A DNA stretch of 64,000 bases, taken from positions 2,244,903 to 2,308,902 of the forward strand of contig NZ_CP017634.1 of NCBI RefSeq assembly GCF_002777255.1, given 5' to 3'. This DNA is from Candidatus Formimonas warabiya. Its GTDB lineage: Bacteria; Bacillota; Dehalobacteriia; Dehalobacteriales; Dehalobacteriaceae. Below, piece after piece: positions 42,060 through 51,601 of this stretch. The translations under genes were made by a program, and so were the position numbers. How positions within the stretch are numbered: position 1 is the first letter of the stretch; each line of letters starts with the position of its first letter. The notes beneath the pieces are model-generated. The model had not been told where the DNA came from, did not search any database, and saw only the letters and a list, made by a program, of their open reading frames with translations.

Positions 42060-44349
42060 CATCATGATTACGATTTTATCTCTTTCTTTATCAGGCTCCA
42101 TATTGGCGCTGGTATTGCTTGCGGGTAAGCCTCTCCTGACAAACAGGGTGTCCAAAGCCTTCTCCTATTACATCTGGCTGCTGGTGCTGCTGCGTCTTGT
42201 ACTGCCCATTGCCACGCCTATGAATGTTATGGGTTCTCTGTTCGGCATGGAACAGGCTAGCGTGAACAGCACAGTGACTGAACAGACCGGCATTCCAGCG
42301 GGAAATGAAACCGTACAAATAGACGGACAGACCGCCGTTTCTTCAAATACGCAAGCTGTCCCGTTGGAACCACAGCCAAACAAAACTGCGGATACCCAAT
42401 GGTTATTTAGCGTATGGAACCTTATCAAGAATAATCTTTTATGGATATGGCTGGCGGGATCGGTGATCAGCCTGGGCTGGTTTCTTACGGCATATACGTG
42501 TTTTTCGCGGCGTATGCGGCGCTCCTGTCTAACACCGCACAGCGACGACCTTGCGGTATTCGAGCGGATGCGCGGGGATAAGCGCGTCCGCATGGCTTGC
42601 AGCAGTCATGCCGCCACACCGATGCTCATTGGTGTCATGCGCCCGGTAATCGTCCTTCCTCAGCTTGCCTATGTCCGCAACGGCATGGACAAAGAGCTTA
42701 CGAACATACTGCGCCACGAGCTTACTCATTACAGAAGAAAAGATGTACTTTATAAATGGCTGGCCGTAGCAGTAACATCGCTGCATTGGTTTAATCCGTT
42801 CATGCTGCTGATCCACAGAGAAATAAACCGGGCTTGCGAACTCTCTTGTGACGAGGCCGTTATAAGCAGAATGTCCGCAGATGAAAAACAATCCTACGGA
42901 AACACGCTGCTTGCGCTCTCGGCAAACAGGAGGCTGTCGGCAGGCATCCTTGCCACAACATTATGCGAAGATAAGAAAGAGCTGAAAGAAAGGTTAATCA
43001 GCATTATGAAATATAAAAAGAAATCCACATGGGGGGGTGCACTGGCACTTGTTTTGGTGTTTCTGCTCGCGGGCTGTGCCGCCGCGCTCGGAACTGCGAA
43101 CGGCTCAGGCAGCGCGATTACGCCTTCAGGAAGCACGCTGACGGCTGCCAGCGCATATTCCAGAGAAATGAGCGGGACAATTATCAACTGGCATGATACC
43201 GGCTCCTCTTACTCGCTTGACACAAACGGTAATGTGATTCTTTCGTATCACAACGGAAAGACTACGGGTAAAGCACCCCTGACTCTCCAGCAAAGCGGAA
43301 GCGCGGAAATTACAAGCATCTATAATACCGGATTTTACATTTCCAATGATAAAACTGCCCTCGCATACGGCGACGCGACAGGCACAGAACCGGTGACGGT
43401 ATTGATCAGCGATGACATGGGAAAAACATGGAGCAGCGCCAATATCGATTTAAACGGTGCGGTGGCAAGCTGGAAGTGTATCGGTTTTACTACCATGAAC
43501 GACGGCTGGCTTGTTGTATGCAGCTTTTCCGGCATGGGCCAGGAGATGCATTATGTTTACACGACATCTGACGGCGGCAAAACCTGGACGCCGGTTCTCG
43601 GGAATATCGATGACGTATACAGCAGGATGCTGAGCGGCGCCGGTTTTATAAATAATAAAGTCGGGTTCCTCTGCTTCCGCTATGAGACGGACTTTCAGCC
43701 CGCGATCTGCGTGACGCGGGACGGAGGCCTGACATGGAGCAAGCTTTTTATCGATCTGCCGGAAAAATACAGCGGAGATAACAAAACGCCTTTCTCGCCG
43801 GTTTTTGATGGAACGAACATCATACTGCCGGTGCTGCTCAGCGATCGCCATGGAGATGGCGGGGATGTCGGAATGGTATATCTGATAAGCCAGGACGAAG
43901 GACAAACGTGGCAGTGCGAGACATCAATGCCGGCCAACGCCGACGTAACCGGAGGCAACGGGACAACCGGCAATAATGCTGAAGAAGCGCACATAGGTGC
44001 TAATTCCGGGCCGCAGATTACAGACAGTGTGGATGCAAAATGGAAAGAAAAATATAATGATATTGACATTAATAACGAATGGATCAGTGCACAACAAAAT
44101 GCCATTGCATTGTTCGGATCGCTTAAAAATGACTCCCAGCAAGGCGTTGTCGAAGTGATCTTTATGGATGATTCAGGTAATAATACAGTCAACCTCGAAA
44201 AGAGATACCTTTCCCCTGCCAAACATGGAGCGCTCAAAGCGTCCGAAATCGGCGCAAAAGATTATACGCTCGTTGCAACCGATGAAGATGGTTTGAAATG
44301 GAATTTCCAGATTTATAATGGTTTTGATCCGGACACTCCTTTAAACTAA
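42052..44349 (+). CDS. BlaR1-like M56 metallopeptidase with Asp-box C-terminal domain
   Basis: 765 residues. Membrane segments at about 3-21, 33-50, and 125-145, then the cytoplasmic M56 zinc peptidase: RHELTHYRRKD with HELTH at 222-226 and a third ligand region CELSCDEAV near 262-269. A further TM (about 325-345) leads outside, where BlaR1 has a penicillin-binding sensor; here the domain instead has four Asp-box (BNR) motifs about 50-58 residues apart: SDDMGKTW near 452, TSDGGKTW near 506, TRDGGLTW near 556, SQDEGQTW near 613. No SxxK serine site is visible. So it probably senses a different ligand and then cleaves BlaI. The ATG at 42052 follows GGTGAGG. Confidence 0.88.
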   Translation: MNSIMITILSLSLSGSILALVLLAGKPLLTNRVSKAFSYYIWLLVLLRLVLPIATPMNVMGSLFGMEQASVNSTVTEQTGIPAGNETVQIDGQTAVSSNTQAVPLEPQPNKTADTQWLFSVWNLIKNNLLWIWLAGSVISLGWFLTAYTCFSRRMRRSCLTPHSDDLAVFERMRGDKRVRMACSSHAATPMLIGVMRPVIVLPQLAYVRNGMDKELTNILRHELTHYRRKDVLYKWLAVAVTSLHWFNPFMLLIHREINRACELSCDEAVISRMSADEKQSYGNTLLALSANRRLSAGILATTLCEDKKELKERLISIMKYKKKSTWGGALALVLVFLLAGCAAALGTANGSGSAITPSGSTLTAASAYSREMSGTIINWHDTGSSYSLDTNGNVILSYHNGKTTGKAPLTLQQSGSAEITSIYNTGFYISNDKTALAYGDATGTEPVTVLISDDMGKTWSSANIDLNGAVASWKCIGFTTMNDGWLVVCSFSGMGQEMHYVYTTSDGGKTWTPVLGNIDDVYSRMLSGAGFINNKVGFLCFRYETDFQPAICVTRDGGLTWSKLFIDLPEKYSGDNKTPFSPVFDGTNIILPVLLSDRHGDGGDVGMVYLISQDEGQTWQCETSMPANADVTGGNGTTGNNAEEAHIGANSGPQITDSVDAKWKEKYNDIDINNEWISAQQNAIALFGSLKNDSQQGVVEVIFMDDSGNNTVNLEKRYLSPAKHGALKASEIGAKDYTLVATDEDGLKWNFQIYNGFDPDTPLN

Positions 44350-44467
44350 TTTATATTGGGCGGTGAGCGGCGGAGTATTTGACGAAGATCTCTATCAGGA
44401 GCTATGTCTAACGTTACTGAGCTGCATCCGCAAAATCCGGCTCTGATCCAAGATGGAGGACGCTGAG

Positions 44468-44875
44468 ATGAGAAAGAAACTATGGATTTCCACTATGCTT
44501 ATTGCTCTTTTTCTGATTATCGGCATCATCGCTATGATAAACGGAAATAAGCAAGAAGCAGAATTTACTGCCTCATATTCAGAAAAAACAGGCCAAATAG
44601 TAGTTAATGCCACCAGACCTTACAATAGATGCTCTCCCTATGAATTTGAAAACAGAATACCCGGTGGAGATAGAATTATTTCATTATCTGATCAGCATAC
44701 AGAAGATGACACCGATACATTTGTTTTTGATATTCTTGGCAATGGGGTTACCGAATTAGCTTTTTACAGCATTGATCCCCAAGACGCAAGTGATAAATAT
44801 AAATTCTCCCAAAGTCTTAAAATTGTCATAACAGATGAAGCTGTTAACTTAAACAATGAACTATGGAGACGATAA
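44468..44875 (+). CDS. Hypothetical membrane-anchored protein
   Basis: 135 residues, unrecognised. One N-terminal membrane helix or uncleaved signal (LWISTMLIALFLIIGIIAMI, residues 4-23), then an exported domain of about 110 residues with beta pattern (EAEFTASYSEKTGQIVVNATRPYN, DTFVFDILGNGVTELAFYSID). The alternating hydrophobic pattern recalls chagasin-type I42 peptidase inhibitors, but the diagnostic loops are not evident. Start at 44468 with GGAGG 9 bases upstream. It is lower in GC than the block before it. Confidence 0.6.
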   Translation: MRKKLWISTMLIALFLIIGIIAMINGNKQEAEFTASYSEKTGQIVVNATRPYNRCSPYEFENRIPGGDRIISLSDQHTEDDTDTFVFDILGNGVTELAFYSIDPQDASDKYKFSQSLKIVITDEAVNLNNELWRR

Positions 44876-44928
44876 ATTCTAATTCTGCGAACACGTCAAA
44901 CTGCCAGTAATGAGCAAAATCGGGAAAG

Positions 44929-45008
44929 CGCGGGGAAAGCGCGGGGACGGTTCTTTTGCTTTTATCGGTCTCTTGGAAACGAGAGGACAAATAAGCAAGA
45001 GAATCGTC
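44929..45008. repeat. Inverted repeat with GGGGACGGTTCTTTTGC, copy 2
   Basis: GGGGACGGTTCTTTTGCTT pairs imperfectly with AAGCAAGAGAATCGTCCC, with an inner hairpin GGTCTCTTGGAAACGAGAGG. Core shared with the palindrome at 10132-10240. It sits just past the 3' end of hutU and may also end transcription there. Same REP/MITE-like class as copy 1. Confidence 0.75.
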
Positions 45009-45023
45009 CCTCTGCTTCCACGG

Positions 45024-47048
45024 TTATTTCAGCGCCTGAGCTACCACTTGCTCCACCAGGTCTTCCCGGGGAATAAAAGGCAGGGTAATCTGTCCCTGGC
45101 TTTGATACCTCTGATTATAGTCCAGGGCCGTTTCCACGGCGTGGGCATTCCGGGCCCAGGAGCGCCGGGCCACGCCCCCCATCACATCCCACATCATGGC
45201 GGACCGAATGATTTCATCCACGCGCGGGCTGCCGTCCAGCACCAGGCCAAAGCCCCCGTTGATAGACTTGCCGATGCCCACGCCCCCTCCGTTGTGCAGG
45301 GCGCAAAGGCTCATGCCCCGGGCCGCGTTGCCCGCGAAGCATTGCACCGCCATATCCGCCATCACATTGCTGCCGTCTTTGATGTTGGCAGTTTCCCGGA
45401 AGGGAGAGTCAGTGCCGCTGACGTCATGATGATCCCGGCCCAGCATCACCGGGCCGATCTCACCCTGGCGCACCATCTCATTGAAGCGGAGGGCAATTTT
45501 TGTTCTCCCCTCCGCATCCTGGTAGAGGATACGGGCTTTGGTGCCCACGACCAGGTGATTTTTCTCCGCATCCCGGATCCAAAGATAGTTGTCCCGGTCC
45601 TGGCCTCTCCGGTCCGGATCAATGCACGCCATGGCGGCCCGGTCCGTTTTGGCCAGATCCTCCTCCTTGCCGCTCAGGCAGACCCAGCGGAAAGGACCGT
45701 ATCCATAGTCAAAAAGCTCCGGCCCCATAATGTCTTCCACATAGGAAGGCCAGATAAAGCCGTCCTTTTCGTCCACCCCGTTTTTCGAGATTTCCTTCAC
45801 CCCGGCGTCGAATACCGCCTTCATAAAGGCATTTCCATAATCAAAGAAATAGGTGCCCCGGTCTACCAGTGCTTGGATCAGGGTAAAATGCCGGTGCAAG
45901 CTCCGGTCCACCAGGCCTTTAAATTTCTCCCGGTCCGTGGCCAGCAGCCTGGTGCGCTCCTCAAAGCTGATGCCCTGGGGACAATAGCCCCCTTCATAAA
46001 CCGCATGGCAGGACGTTTGGTCGGAAAGCAGCTCCACCTGGATGTTTTTTTCTACTACATAGGCTAAAAGGTCCACAATATTGCCGTGATAGGCAATGGA
46101 AATGGGCTCTTCCTTTTCCCGGTACTCCGTTACTTTTTGAAAAATCTCATCCAAATCGTCGGAAACCATCTTGACCCAGCCCTGGTGGTACCGGGTCATA
46201 ATCCGGGAGTAATCCACCTCCGCCAGAACGCCGATGCCCCGGGCAATTTCAATGGCCTTGGGCTGGGCTCCGCTCATTCCCCCCAGGCCGGAACTGATAA
46301 AAAGCTTGCCGCGCAAGTCCCCGTCCTGGGGCAGGCCCAGTTTGAGCCGGCCCGCATTAAGCAGGGTATTAAAGGTGCCGTGGACAATGCCCTGGGGCCC
46401 GATGTACATCCAGCCCCCGGCGGTCATCTGGCCGTAATTGGCCACCCCCATTTCCTCGGCAATTTCCCAATCCCGGGGATTGTCAAACATGCCGATCATG
46501 AGGGCGTTGGTAATGATCACCCTGGGTGCTTCCGGCTTAGAGGGGAATAATCCTAAGGGGTGTCCCGAGGCCACCACCAGGGTCTGGTGGTCCGTCAGCG
46601 CCGCCAGATATTTTTGGATCAGGCGGTACTGAAGCCAGTTCTGGCAGACACTGCCCGTTTCCCCGTAGGTCACCAGTTCATAGGGATAGAGGGCCACCTC
46701 AAAATCCAAGTTGTTGTCCATCATTACCTGAAAGGCTTTGCCCGCCAGGCAGCGGCCCGGATAGGCCTCGATGGGTTTCCCGTAAATGCGCCCCTGGGGC
46801 CGGTAACGATAGGCATAGATGCGCCCCCGGGTCACCAGCTCCTCCATAAATTCAGGGGCCAGGGTCTCATGAAGTTCTTCCGGCACATAGCGGAGGGCGT
46901 TTTTTAAAGCAATTTTGGCCTGGGCCGGCGTCAGCTGAAAGCCCCGGTTGGGCGCGCGCCGGATCTCTTCCTCAAATTCCGGCCGGGGGGGCAGTTCCCC
47001 ATCCAGCTTCACCGTCATGGCCTGGTCAATATCAAAATTTGTCATCAT
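45024..47048 (-). CDS. hutU: Urocanate hydratase
   Basis: 674 residues of the long urocanase type (about 670, as in several anaerobes). It adds water to urocanate to give imidazolonepropionate, using tightly bound NAD+. Family signatures: YETGSVCQNWLQYRLIQKYL-like ETGSVCQNW, MTAGGWMYIGPQGIVHGTFNTLLNAG, SSGLGGMSGAQPKA, and ISKNGVDEKDGFIWPSYVEDIMG. The start at 47048 or 47045 follows AGGAGGTGAG. It is the last gene of the hut group, set 160 bp after fchA, so it might also have a minor promoter of its own; the order still fits one operon. Confidence 0.95.
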   Translation of the reverse strand: MMTNFDIDQAMTVKLDGELPPRPEFEEEIRRAPNRGFQLTPAQAKIALKNALRYVPEELHETLAPEFMEELVTRGRIYAYRYRPQGRIYGKPIEAYPGRCLAGKAFQVMMDNNLDFEVALYPYELVTYGETGSVCQNWLQYRLIQKYLAALTDHQTLVVASGHPLGLFPSKPEAPRVIITNALMIGMFDNPRDWEIAEEMGVANYGQMTAGGWMYIGPQGIVHGTFNTLLNAGRLKLGLPQDGDLRGKLFISSGLGGMSGAQPKAIEIARGIGVLAEVDYSRIMTRYHQGWVKMVSDDLDEIFQKVTEYREKEEPISIAYHGNIVDLLAYVVEKNIQVELLSDQTSCHAVYEGGYCPQGISFEERTRLLATDREKFKGLVDRSLHRHFTLIQALVDRGTYFFDYGNAFMKAVFDAGVKEISKNGVDEKDGFIWPSYVEDIMGPELFDYGYGPFRWVCLSGKEEDLAKTDRAAMACIDPDRRGQDRDNYLWIRDAEKNHLVVGTKARILYQDAEGRTKIALRFNEMVRQGEIGPVMLGRDHHDVSGTDSPFRETANIKDGSNVMADMAVQCFAGNAARGMSLCALHNGGGVGIGKSINGGFGLVLDGSPRVDEIIRSAMMWDVMGGVARRSWARNAHAVETALDYNQRYQSQGQITLPFIPREDLVEQVVAQALK

Positions 47049-47210
47049 CAATTACTCACCTCCTGAAATCATTGAAGCAAGTTCTGCACTTGCAAATAGC
47101 TTTCTGAACAGGTTTCAGCATGCAAAGGACAAGTTCATATTCATATTCATATGAAAATAGATTTTTTCCTTCATTAGTTGTGTTTACGCAATCATGTGTC
47201 GTTAGTCAGG
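47049..47210 (-). other. Gap between fchA and hutU
   Basis: About 160 bp with a short TTCATA-type repeat near 47135-47155 and no ORF or clear terminator. Confidence 0.4.
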
Positions 47211-47840
47211 CTAAAGGGACAGCTTCCCTTCCACCTCTCCGATCACCTGACGGTAGACAGCTTCCCCCTGGTCCTGGATTTCCCCCTTCTGCTCTTTGAT
47301 CCCCTTGATCCAGGCCCCATCTTTGATGGCGGCCAGGTTAATGGCCACATTGAAGAGGGCCCCCCGCAGCCCGGCATAAGCCATGAGGGCGGCTACGCCT
47401 CCATCGCTTAAGGCATTGGGGGTTCCCTTGGCGACAACCTCCCGGGCCAAATGCAATACGTCCAGGCAGCACGCCGCCGCCTCCAGGGGGAGCAGGGCGG
47501 CATTTTTCATCGCCTCTTGAATCGCCTGGGCTCTCGCCCCTTTTTCTGCTTCCGTCCCCTTGGGCAGGCGGTAGGCCCCCATCACCCGGTTAAAAGCCTC
47601 CGTATCCCGGTCGATCAAACCGGTTAAGCGGGATCTCAGTTCTTCCGCCCGGGCCACCACCTCGTGCATTTCTTCCCGGACCGGGTTGAACTCCTCTTTG
47701 CCTACGGTCAAACGGGCCACCATGCTCACCAGGGCGCCGCCCAGGGACCCGGCCAGGGCGGAAACGCTTCCTCCCCCCGGGGCGGGAGACTGAGCCGCCA
47801 GTTCATCCAAAAACTCTCTGCACGTAAAATCGACCAGCAT
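47211..47840 (-). CDS. fchA: Formiminotetrahydrofolate cyclodeaminase
   Basis: 209 residues. It releases ammonia from 5-formimino-THF to give 5,10-methenyl-THF. Conserved marks are CREFLDELAAQSPAPGGGSVSALAGSLGGALVSMVARLT near the start and SDGGVAALMAYAGLRGALFNVAINL near the end, in an all-helical fold. The ATG at 47840 has GGGGAGG at good spacing; a GTG at 47849 is also in frame. It lies 14 bases after ftcD stop, so the two steps that are fused in mammals (FTCD) are separate here. Confidence 0.92.
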   Translation of the reverse strand: MLVDFTCREFLDELAAQSPAPGGGSVSALAGSLGGALVSMVARLTVGKEEFNPVREEMHEVVARAEELRSRLTGLIDRDTEAFNRVMGAYRLPKGTEAEKGARAQAIQEAMKNAALLPLEAAACCLDVLHLAREVVAKGTPNALSDGGVAALMAYAGLRGALFNVAINLAAIKDGAWIKGIKEQKGEIQDQGEAVYRQVIGEVEGKLSL

Positions 47841-47854
47841 TCCCGGCACCTCCC

Positions 47855-48748
47855 CTATTCCATGATCCTTTTCTCCAGGATTTGCTTTTCCGCAAAATTC
47901 TCCAGGCGCAGATAAAAACCGGCCGCGTCGATCAAGGCCTCCATGGGCGTCAAACCCACAATTTCGCTGTTCAGCACCTGCACCCCGTATCTGGCCGCCT
48001 CGGTTTTAACGATTTCAAAAACCCGGTGCAGGGGCACCTCCCGGTAATTGCACACATTGATGGTCACCTGGGCCCGGTTGGTTTCCTCAATCCGGATACC
48101 CAGGGCTTTAATGCTGGGGAAGCCGCCGGAACTGCCCCGGATTGCTTTGGCAATGGTTTGGGCGATCTCCACCCGGTCTGTATCCAGGTTGATATTATAG
48201 GCCACCAGGGGAGGCCGGGCCCCCACGGCGGTCGCTCCCGCCCGGGGCAGTTCTGCCGGGCCAAAGTCAGGGTGCCGGTCCGGTTCTTTGATCGCCGTCT
48301 TTAGGCCCTCGTACTGTCCTTTGCGCACCTGGGCCAGATTCTTCCTCTCAGGCCGGGATGCCGCCGCTTCATAAAGATAGACGGGAATGCCCAGTTCCGT
48401 ACCGATCCTTTTCCCCACTTCCCGGGCCATGTCCACACATTCTTCCATGCTCACCCCGGACACGGGAATAAAGGGCACCACGTCGGTGGCCCCCATGCGG
48501 GGGTGCTCGCCCTGATGCTGGTCCAGATCAATCAGTTCCGCCGCTTTTTTTACCGTCTGAAATGCCGCTTCCTTGACTCCCTGGGGATCGCCCAGGAAAG
48601 TGACTACAGACCGGTTATGGCTGGGGTCGGAGGAATGATCCAGGAGTTTCACGCCCTTGACTTGGACGATTTGGGCCAAAATCTCCCGGATTATTTCCGG
48701 ACGCCGGCCTTCACTAAAATTAGGAACACATTCTACCAGTTGCGCCAT
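47855..48748 (-). CDS. ftcD: Glutamate formimidoyltransferase
   Basis: 297 residues. It transfers the formimino group from N-formimino-L-glutamate to tetrahydrofolate, yielding glutamate. Signatures: VECVPNFSEGRRPEIIREI at the start, HNRSVVTFLGDP, HPRMGATDVVPFIPVSG, and GARPPLVAYNINLDT. This is the bacterial stand-alone formyltransferase domain. Start ATG at 48748 follows GAGAGGAGG and overlaps the 3' end of hutI by 29 bases. Its presence with fchA shows that histidine is degraded via the folate route rather than via formamide. Confidence 0.95.
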   Translation of the reverse strand: MAQLVECVPNFSEGRRPEIIREILAQIVQVKGVKLLDHSSDPSHNRSVVTFLGDPQGVKEAAFQTVKKAAELIDLDQHQGEHPRMGATDVVPFIPVSGVSMEECVDMAREVGKRIGTELGIPVYLYEAAASRPERKNLAQVRKGQYEGLKTAIKEPDRHPDFGPAELPRAGATAVGARPPLVAYNINLDTDRVEIAQTIAKAIRGSSGGFPSIKALGIRIEETNRAQVTINVCNYREVPLHRVFEIVKTEAARYGVQVLNSEIVGLTPMEALIDAAGFYLRLENFAEKQILEKRIME

Positions 48749-50015
48749 GTTCAGATCCTCCTCTCACCAATTTACCGTTTTTAATCACTGTACGTACCAG
48801 ATTAGACCCCAGCCTATACGGCAGGTACTGGTAATTGGGGGCGTCAAAGAGGACGATATCCGCTTTTTTCCCTACCTCCAGGCTTCCCACCGTGGCGGCC
48901 CGGCCAATAGCATGAGCGGCATTGATGGTAACCGCATTGATCACCTCGGCAGGGGTCATTTTTAGGTATAAACAAGCGATGGTCATCACCAGGTGCAGGT
49001 CATGGCAAGGGCAGCTGCCCGGATTGAAATCGCTGGCCAAGGCCACAGGAACGCCCCCTGCGATCATCTTCCGGGCCGGGGCAAAATGATCTTCCCTCAA
49101 GTAGAAGGTGGTGGCGGGCAGCAGGCAGGCCATCACCCCCGCCGCCGCCATCTTTTCGATACTTTCCTCAGGGGTGACGAGCAGATGATCCGCCGAAACC
49201 GCGCCCAATTCGGCGGCCAGTTGGGAACCGCCGATGGCCGCAATTTCATCGGCGTGGATCTTTATTTTCAAGCCCAGGTCTTGGGCGGCGCGGAGAATTC
49301 TGCGGGACTGGTCCGCGCTAAAAACCCCTTTTTCACAAAAAATATCGCAGAACTCGGCCAGCTCTTCCCGGGCCACCTGGGGCAGCATCTCATTGATCAC
49401 CAGCTCTACAAATTGGTCGGGATCCTCTTTATATTCCGGAGGCACGGCATGAGCACCCAAAAAGGTAGGCACAATGTCCAGGGGATGGTGCCGGTTGATT
49501 TCCCGGATCGCCCGCAACTGTTTGATCTCATCCGCCGTACACAACCCGTAGCCGCTTTTGGCCTCGATGGTAGTGGTGCCCTGGGAGAGCATCTGGTCCC
49601 CATACTTCTTGCCGATTTCCACCAATTCCTCCAGGGAGGCGGCCCGGGTCGCCCGCACCGTGCTGAGGATGCCTCCGCCCTGGGCCAGAATATCCAGATA
49701 GGGCACGCCTTGCAGTTTTAGATCCAGTTCATGCTCCCGGGACCCCCCAAAAACCAGATGGGTATGGGCGTCCACCAGACCGGGGAGAACCACCTGGTTC
49801 CTGCCGTCCATCACCAGGGTATCTTCCCCCACCTCCACCTGTTGCTCTGCCGCCGCCGTCGTGCCTACAAAAATAAGGGTACTGCCTGCCGCCGCCACCG
49901 CGCCGTCCGGAATCACGTCAATTTCCCCCAGGGCCGCCCCGGTCTTGGGTTTGGCCGAAGCGCCCCGGGAGGTCACCAGCTGACCGGCGTTTTTGATGTA
50001 TAAATCCGCTTTCAT
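48720..50015 (-). CDS. hutI: Imidazolonepropionase
   Basis: 431 residues, amidohydrolase superfamily. It opens imidazolonepropionate to N-formimino-L-glutamate. Zinc and substrate marks: VDAHTHLVFGGSREHEL (HxH), GGGILSTVRATRAA, TTIEAKSGYGL, KIHADEIA, ADHLL and ALASDFNPGSCP. The ATG has GGAGGCTGATG upstream and lies 26 bases after the hutH stop. The last residues (SEHGATGRMCS) are beyond the core and overlap ftcD. Confidence 0.95.
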   Translation of the reverse strand: MKADLYIKNAGQLVTSRGASAKPKTGAALGEIDVIPDGAVAAAGSTLIFVGTTAAAEQQVEVGEDTLVMDGRNQVVLPGLVDAHTHLVFGGSREHELDLKLQGVPYLDILAQGGGILSTVRATRAASLEELVEIGKKYGDQMLSQGTTTIEAKSGYGLCTADEIKQLRAIREINRHHPLDIVPTFLGAHAVPPEYKEDPDQFVELVINEMLPQVAREELAEFCDIFCEKGVFSADQSRRILRAAQDLGLKIKIHADEIAAIGGSQLAAELGAVSADHLLVTPEESIEKMAAAGVMACLLPATTFYLREDHFAPARKMIAGGVPVALASDFNPGSCPCHDLHLVMTIACLYLKMTPAEVINAVTINAAHAIGRAATVGSLEVGKKADIVLFDAPNYQYLPYRLGSNLVRTVIKNGKLVRGGSEHGATGRMCS

Positions 50016-50041
50016 TTTATCATCAGCCTCCTTTCAGGCTC

Positions 50042-51601
50042 TTAATGGATGCCACCGCAAGCCTGTTTTGTCCAGTCTAGAATCTTCTCTTCCTTGATCA
50101 TGGCCAGAGCGGCCGCCGTGTCGTAGCGCAATTCCCGGTCATGCTCCAGCCGGGGCACTTCCTCCCGCACCTTCTTCTGCACCGTCCGGGCCGCCGCTGC
50201 GGGCTGGCCGCCGCGCAGATCAATACCCTGGGCGGCACAGAGCAATTCAATGGCAAGAATATTTTGCACATTCTCGATGATATTCCTTGCTTTGCGCGCC
50301 CCGATGGTGCCCATGCTCACATGATCTTCCTGATTGGCGGAGCTGGGAATGGAATCCACGCTGGCGGGATGGGCCAGCACCTTGTTTTCCGATACCAGGG
50401 CGGCGGCTACATATTGGGCGATCATATACCCGGAGTTCAGCCCCCCGTTGGCCGTCAGAAAAGGGGGCAATCCATTGTTCAAAGCAGGATTGACCAGTCT
50501 TTCTATTCTCCGCTCCGCAATATTGCCCAGTTCCGCCACGGCCATGCCCAGAAAATCCATGGCCAGAGCCACCGGCTGTCCGTGAAAATTTCCCCCGGAA
50601 ATCACATCTCCCTCCTCGGGAAAAATCAAGGGGTTGTCGGTAGCCGCGTTCATCTCCGTTTCAATCACCTGGCGCACATAGGCCAGGGCATCCCGGGACG
50701 CGCCGTGCACTTGGGGAACGCAGCGCAGGGCATAGGCATCCTGGACCCGGTCCGGGAAACTCTTTTCGATGATCTGACTGCCTTTTAAAAGCTTGCGCAG
50801 GTTGGCCGCCACCACTTTTTGGCCCTGGTGGGGACGCACCTGCTGAATTCTTTCGTCAAAAGCCGCCGGAATGGCCGCCAGTGCTTCCATGGTCATGGCC
50901 GCCGTAATATCGGCCGTTTTCGCCAGGGAGAAACCGTCGTAACAAGCCAGAGCACCGATAGCCGTCATGGCCTGGGTGCCGTTGATCAAGGCCAGGCCTT
51001 CTTTGGCTTTCAGGTGCACGGGACGGATGCCTGCTAAGGTCATGGCTTCCTTCCCCTTCATTCTTTTTCCCTGGTAAAAGGCCTCCCCTTTGCCAATCAT
51101 CACCAGGACCATATTGGCGAGGGGGGCCAGGTCGCCGCTGGCGCCCAAGGAACCCTTTTCCGGAATCAGGGGCACCACGCCCCGGTTCAGCATGTCAACC
51201 AGCACATCCACCACCTGGGGACGAATCCCCGAATATCCCTTGGCCAGGGCATTGGCTCTTAAAAGCATCATCGCCCGCACCACCTCTTCCGGCAGGGGAG
51301 CCCCGGCCCCCAGGGCGTGGCTGATGATGAGATTTTCTTGCAGCGTTTCCAGATCGGCGGGACCAATTTGGACGGTGCTTAATTTTCCGAAACCCGTATT
51401 CACCCCATAGACCATTTTCCCCTCGCGCAGAATGGTCTCTACCACAGCCCGGGCCTTCTCCATATTTTCTCTGCCCTGGGGTGCGATGGCCGCCCATTTT
51501 CCTTTCCGGGCCACCGCCACCAGGTCGTCCAGGGTCAGGGAATAGCCATCCAGAAGGATGGGCTCCTTTTCCCGTAGATTCACTTCATAAACCAAGGACA
51601 T
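50042..51601 (-). CDS. hutH: Histidine ammonia-lyase
   Basis: 519 residues. First enzyme of histidine breakdown, deaminating His to urocanate. The cofactor MIO forms from the Ala-Ser-Gly in GSLGASGDLAPLAN at about residue 150. Other marks are YGVNTGFGKLSTVQI near 60 and NQEDHVSMGTIGARK near 415. I place the start at the ATG at 51601 with GGAGGAGAAAG upstream; the longer frame from 51646 is not needed. It is the first gene after a -24/-12 promoter, so it heads hutH-hutI-ftcD-fchA-hutU. Confidence 0.95.
   Translation of the reverse strand: MSLVYEVNLREKEPILLDGYSLTLDDLVAVARKGKWAAIAPQGRENMEKARAVVETILREGKMVYGVNTGFGKLSTVQIGPADLETLQENLIISHALGAGAPLPEEVVRAMMLLRANALAKGYSGIRPQVVDVLVDMLNRGVVPLIPEKGSLGASGDLAPLANMVLVMIGKGEAFYQGKRMKGKEAMTLAGIRPVHLKAKEGLALINGTQAMTAIGALACYDGFSLAKTADITAAMTMEALAAIPAAFDERIQQVRPHQGQKVVAANLRKLLKGSQIIEKSFPDRVQDAYALRCVPQVHGASRDALAYVRQVIETEMNAATDNPLIFPEEGDVISGGNFHGQPVALAMDFLGMAVAELGNIAERRIERLVNPALNNGLPPFLTANGGLNSGYMIAQYVAAALVSENKVLAHPASVDSIPSSANQEDHVSMGTIGARKARNIIENVQNILAIELLCAAQGIDLRGGQPAAAARTVQKKVREEVPRLEHDRELRYDTAAALAMIKEEKILDWTKQACGGIH

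Noticed and set aside
44910..46067. 385-codon open frame on the plus strand
   Set aside because: Antisense shadow of hutU; low-complexity His/Gly/Pro-rich translation.
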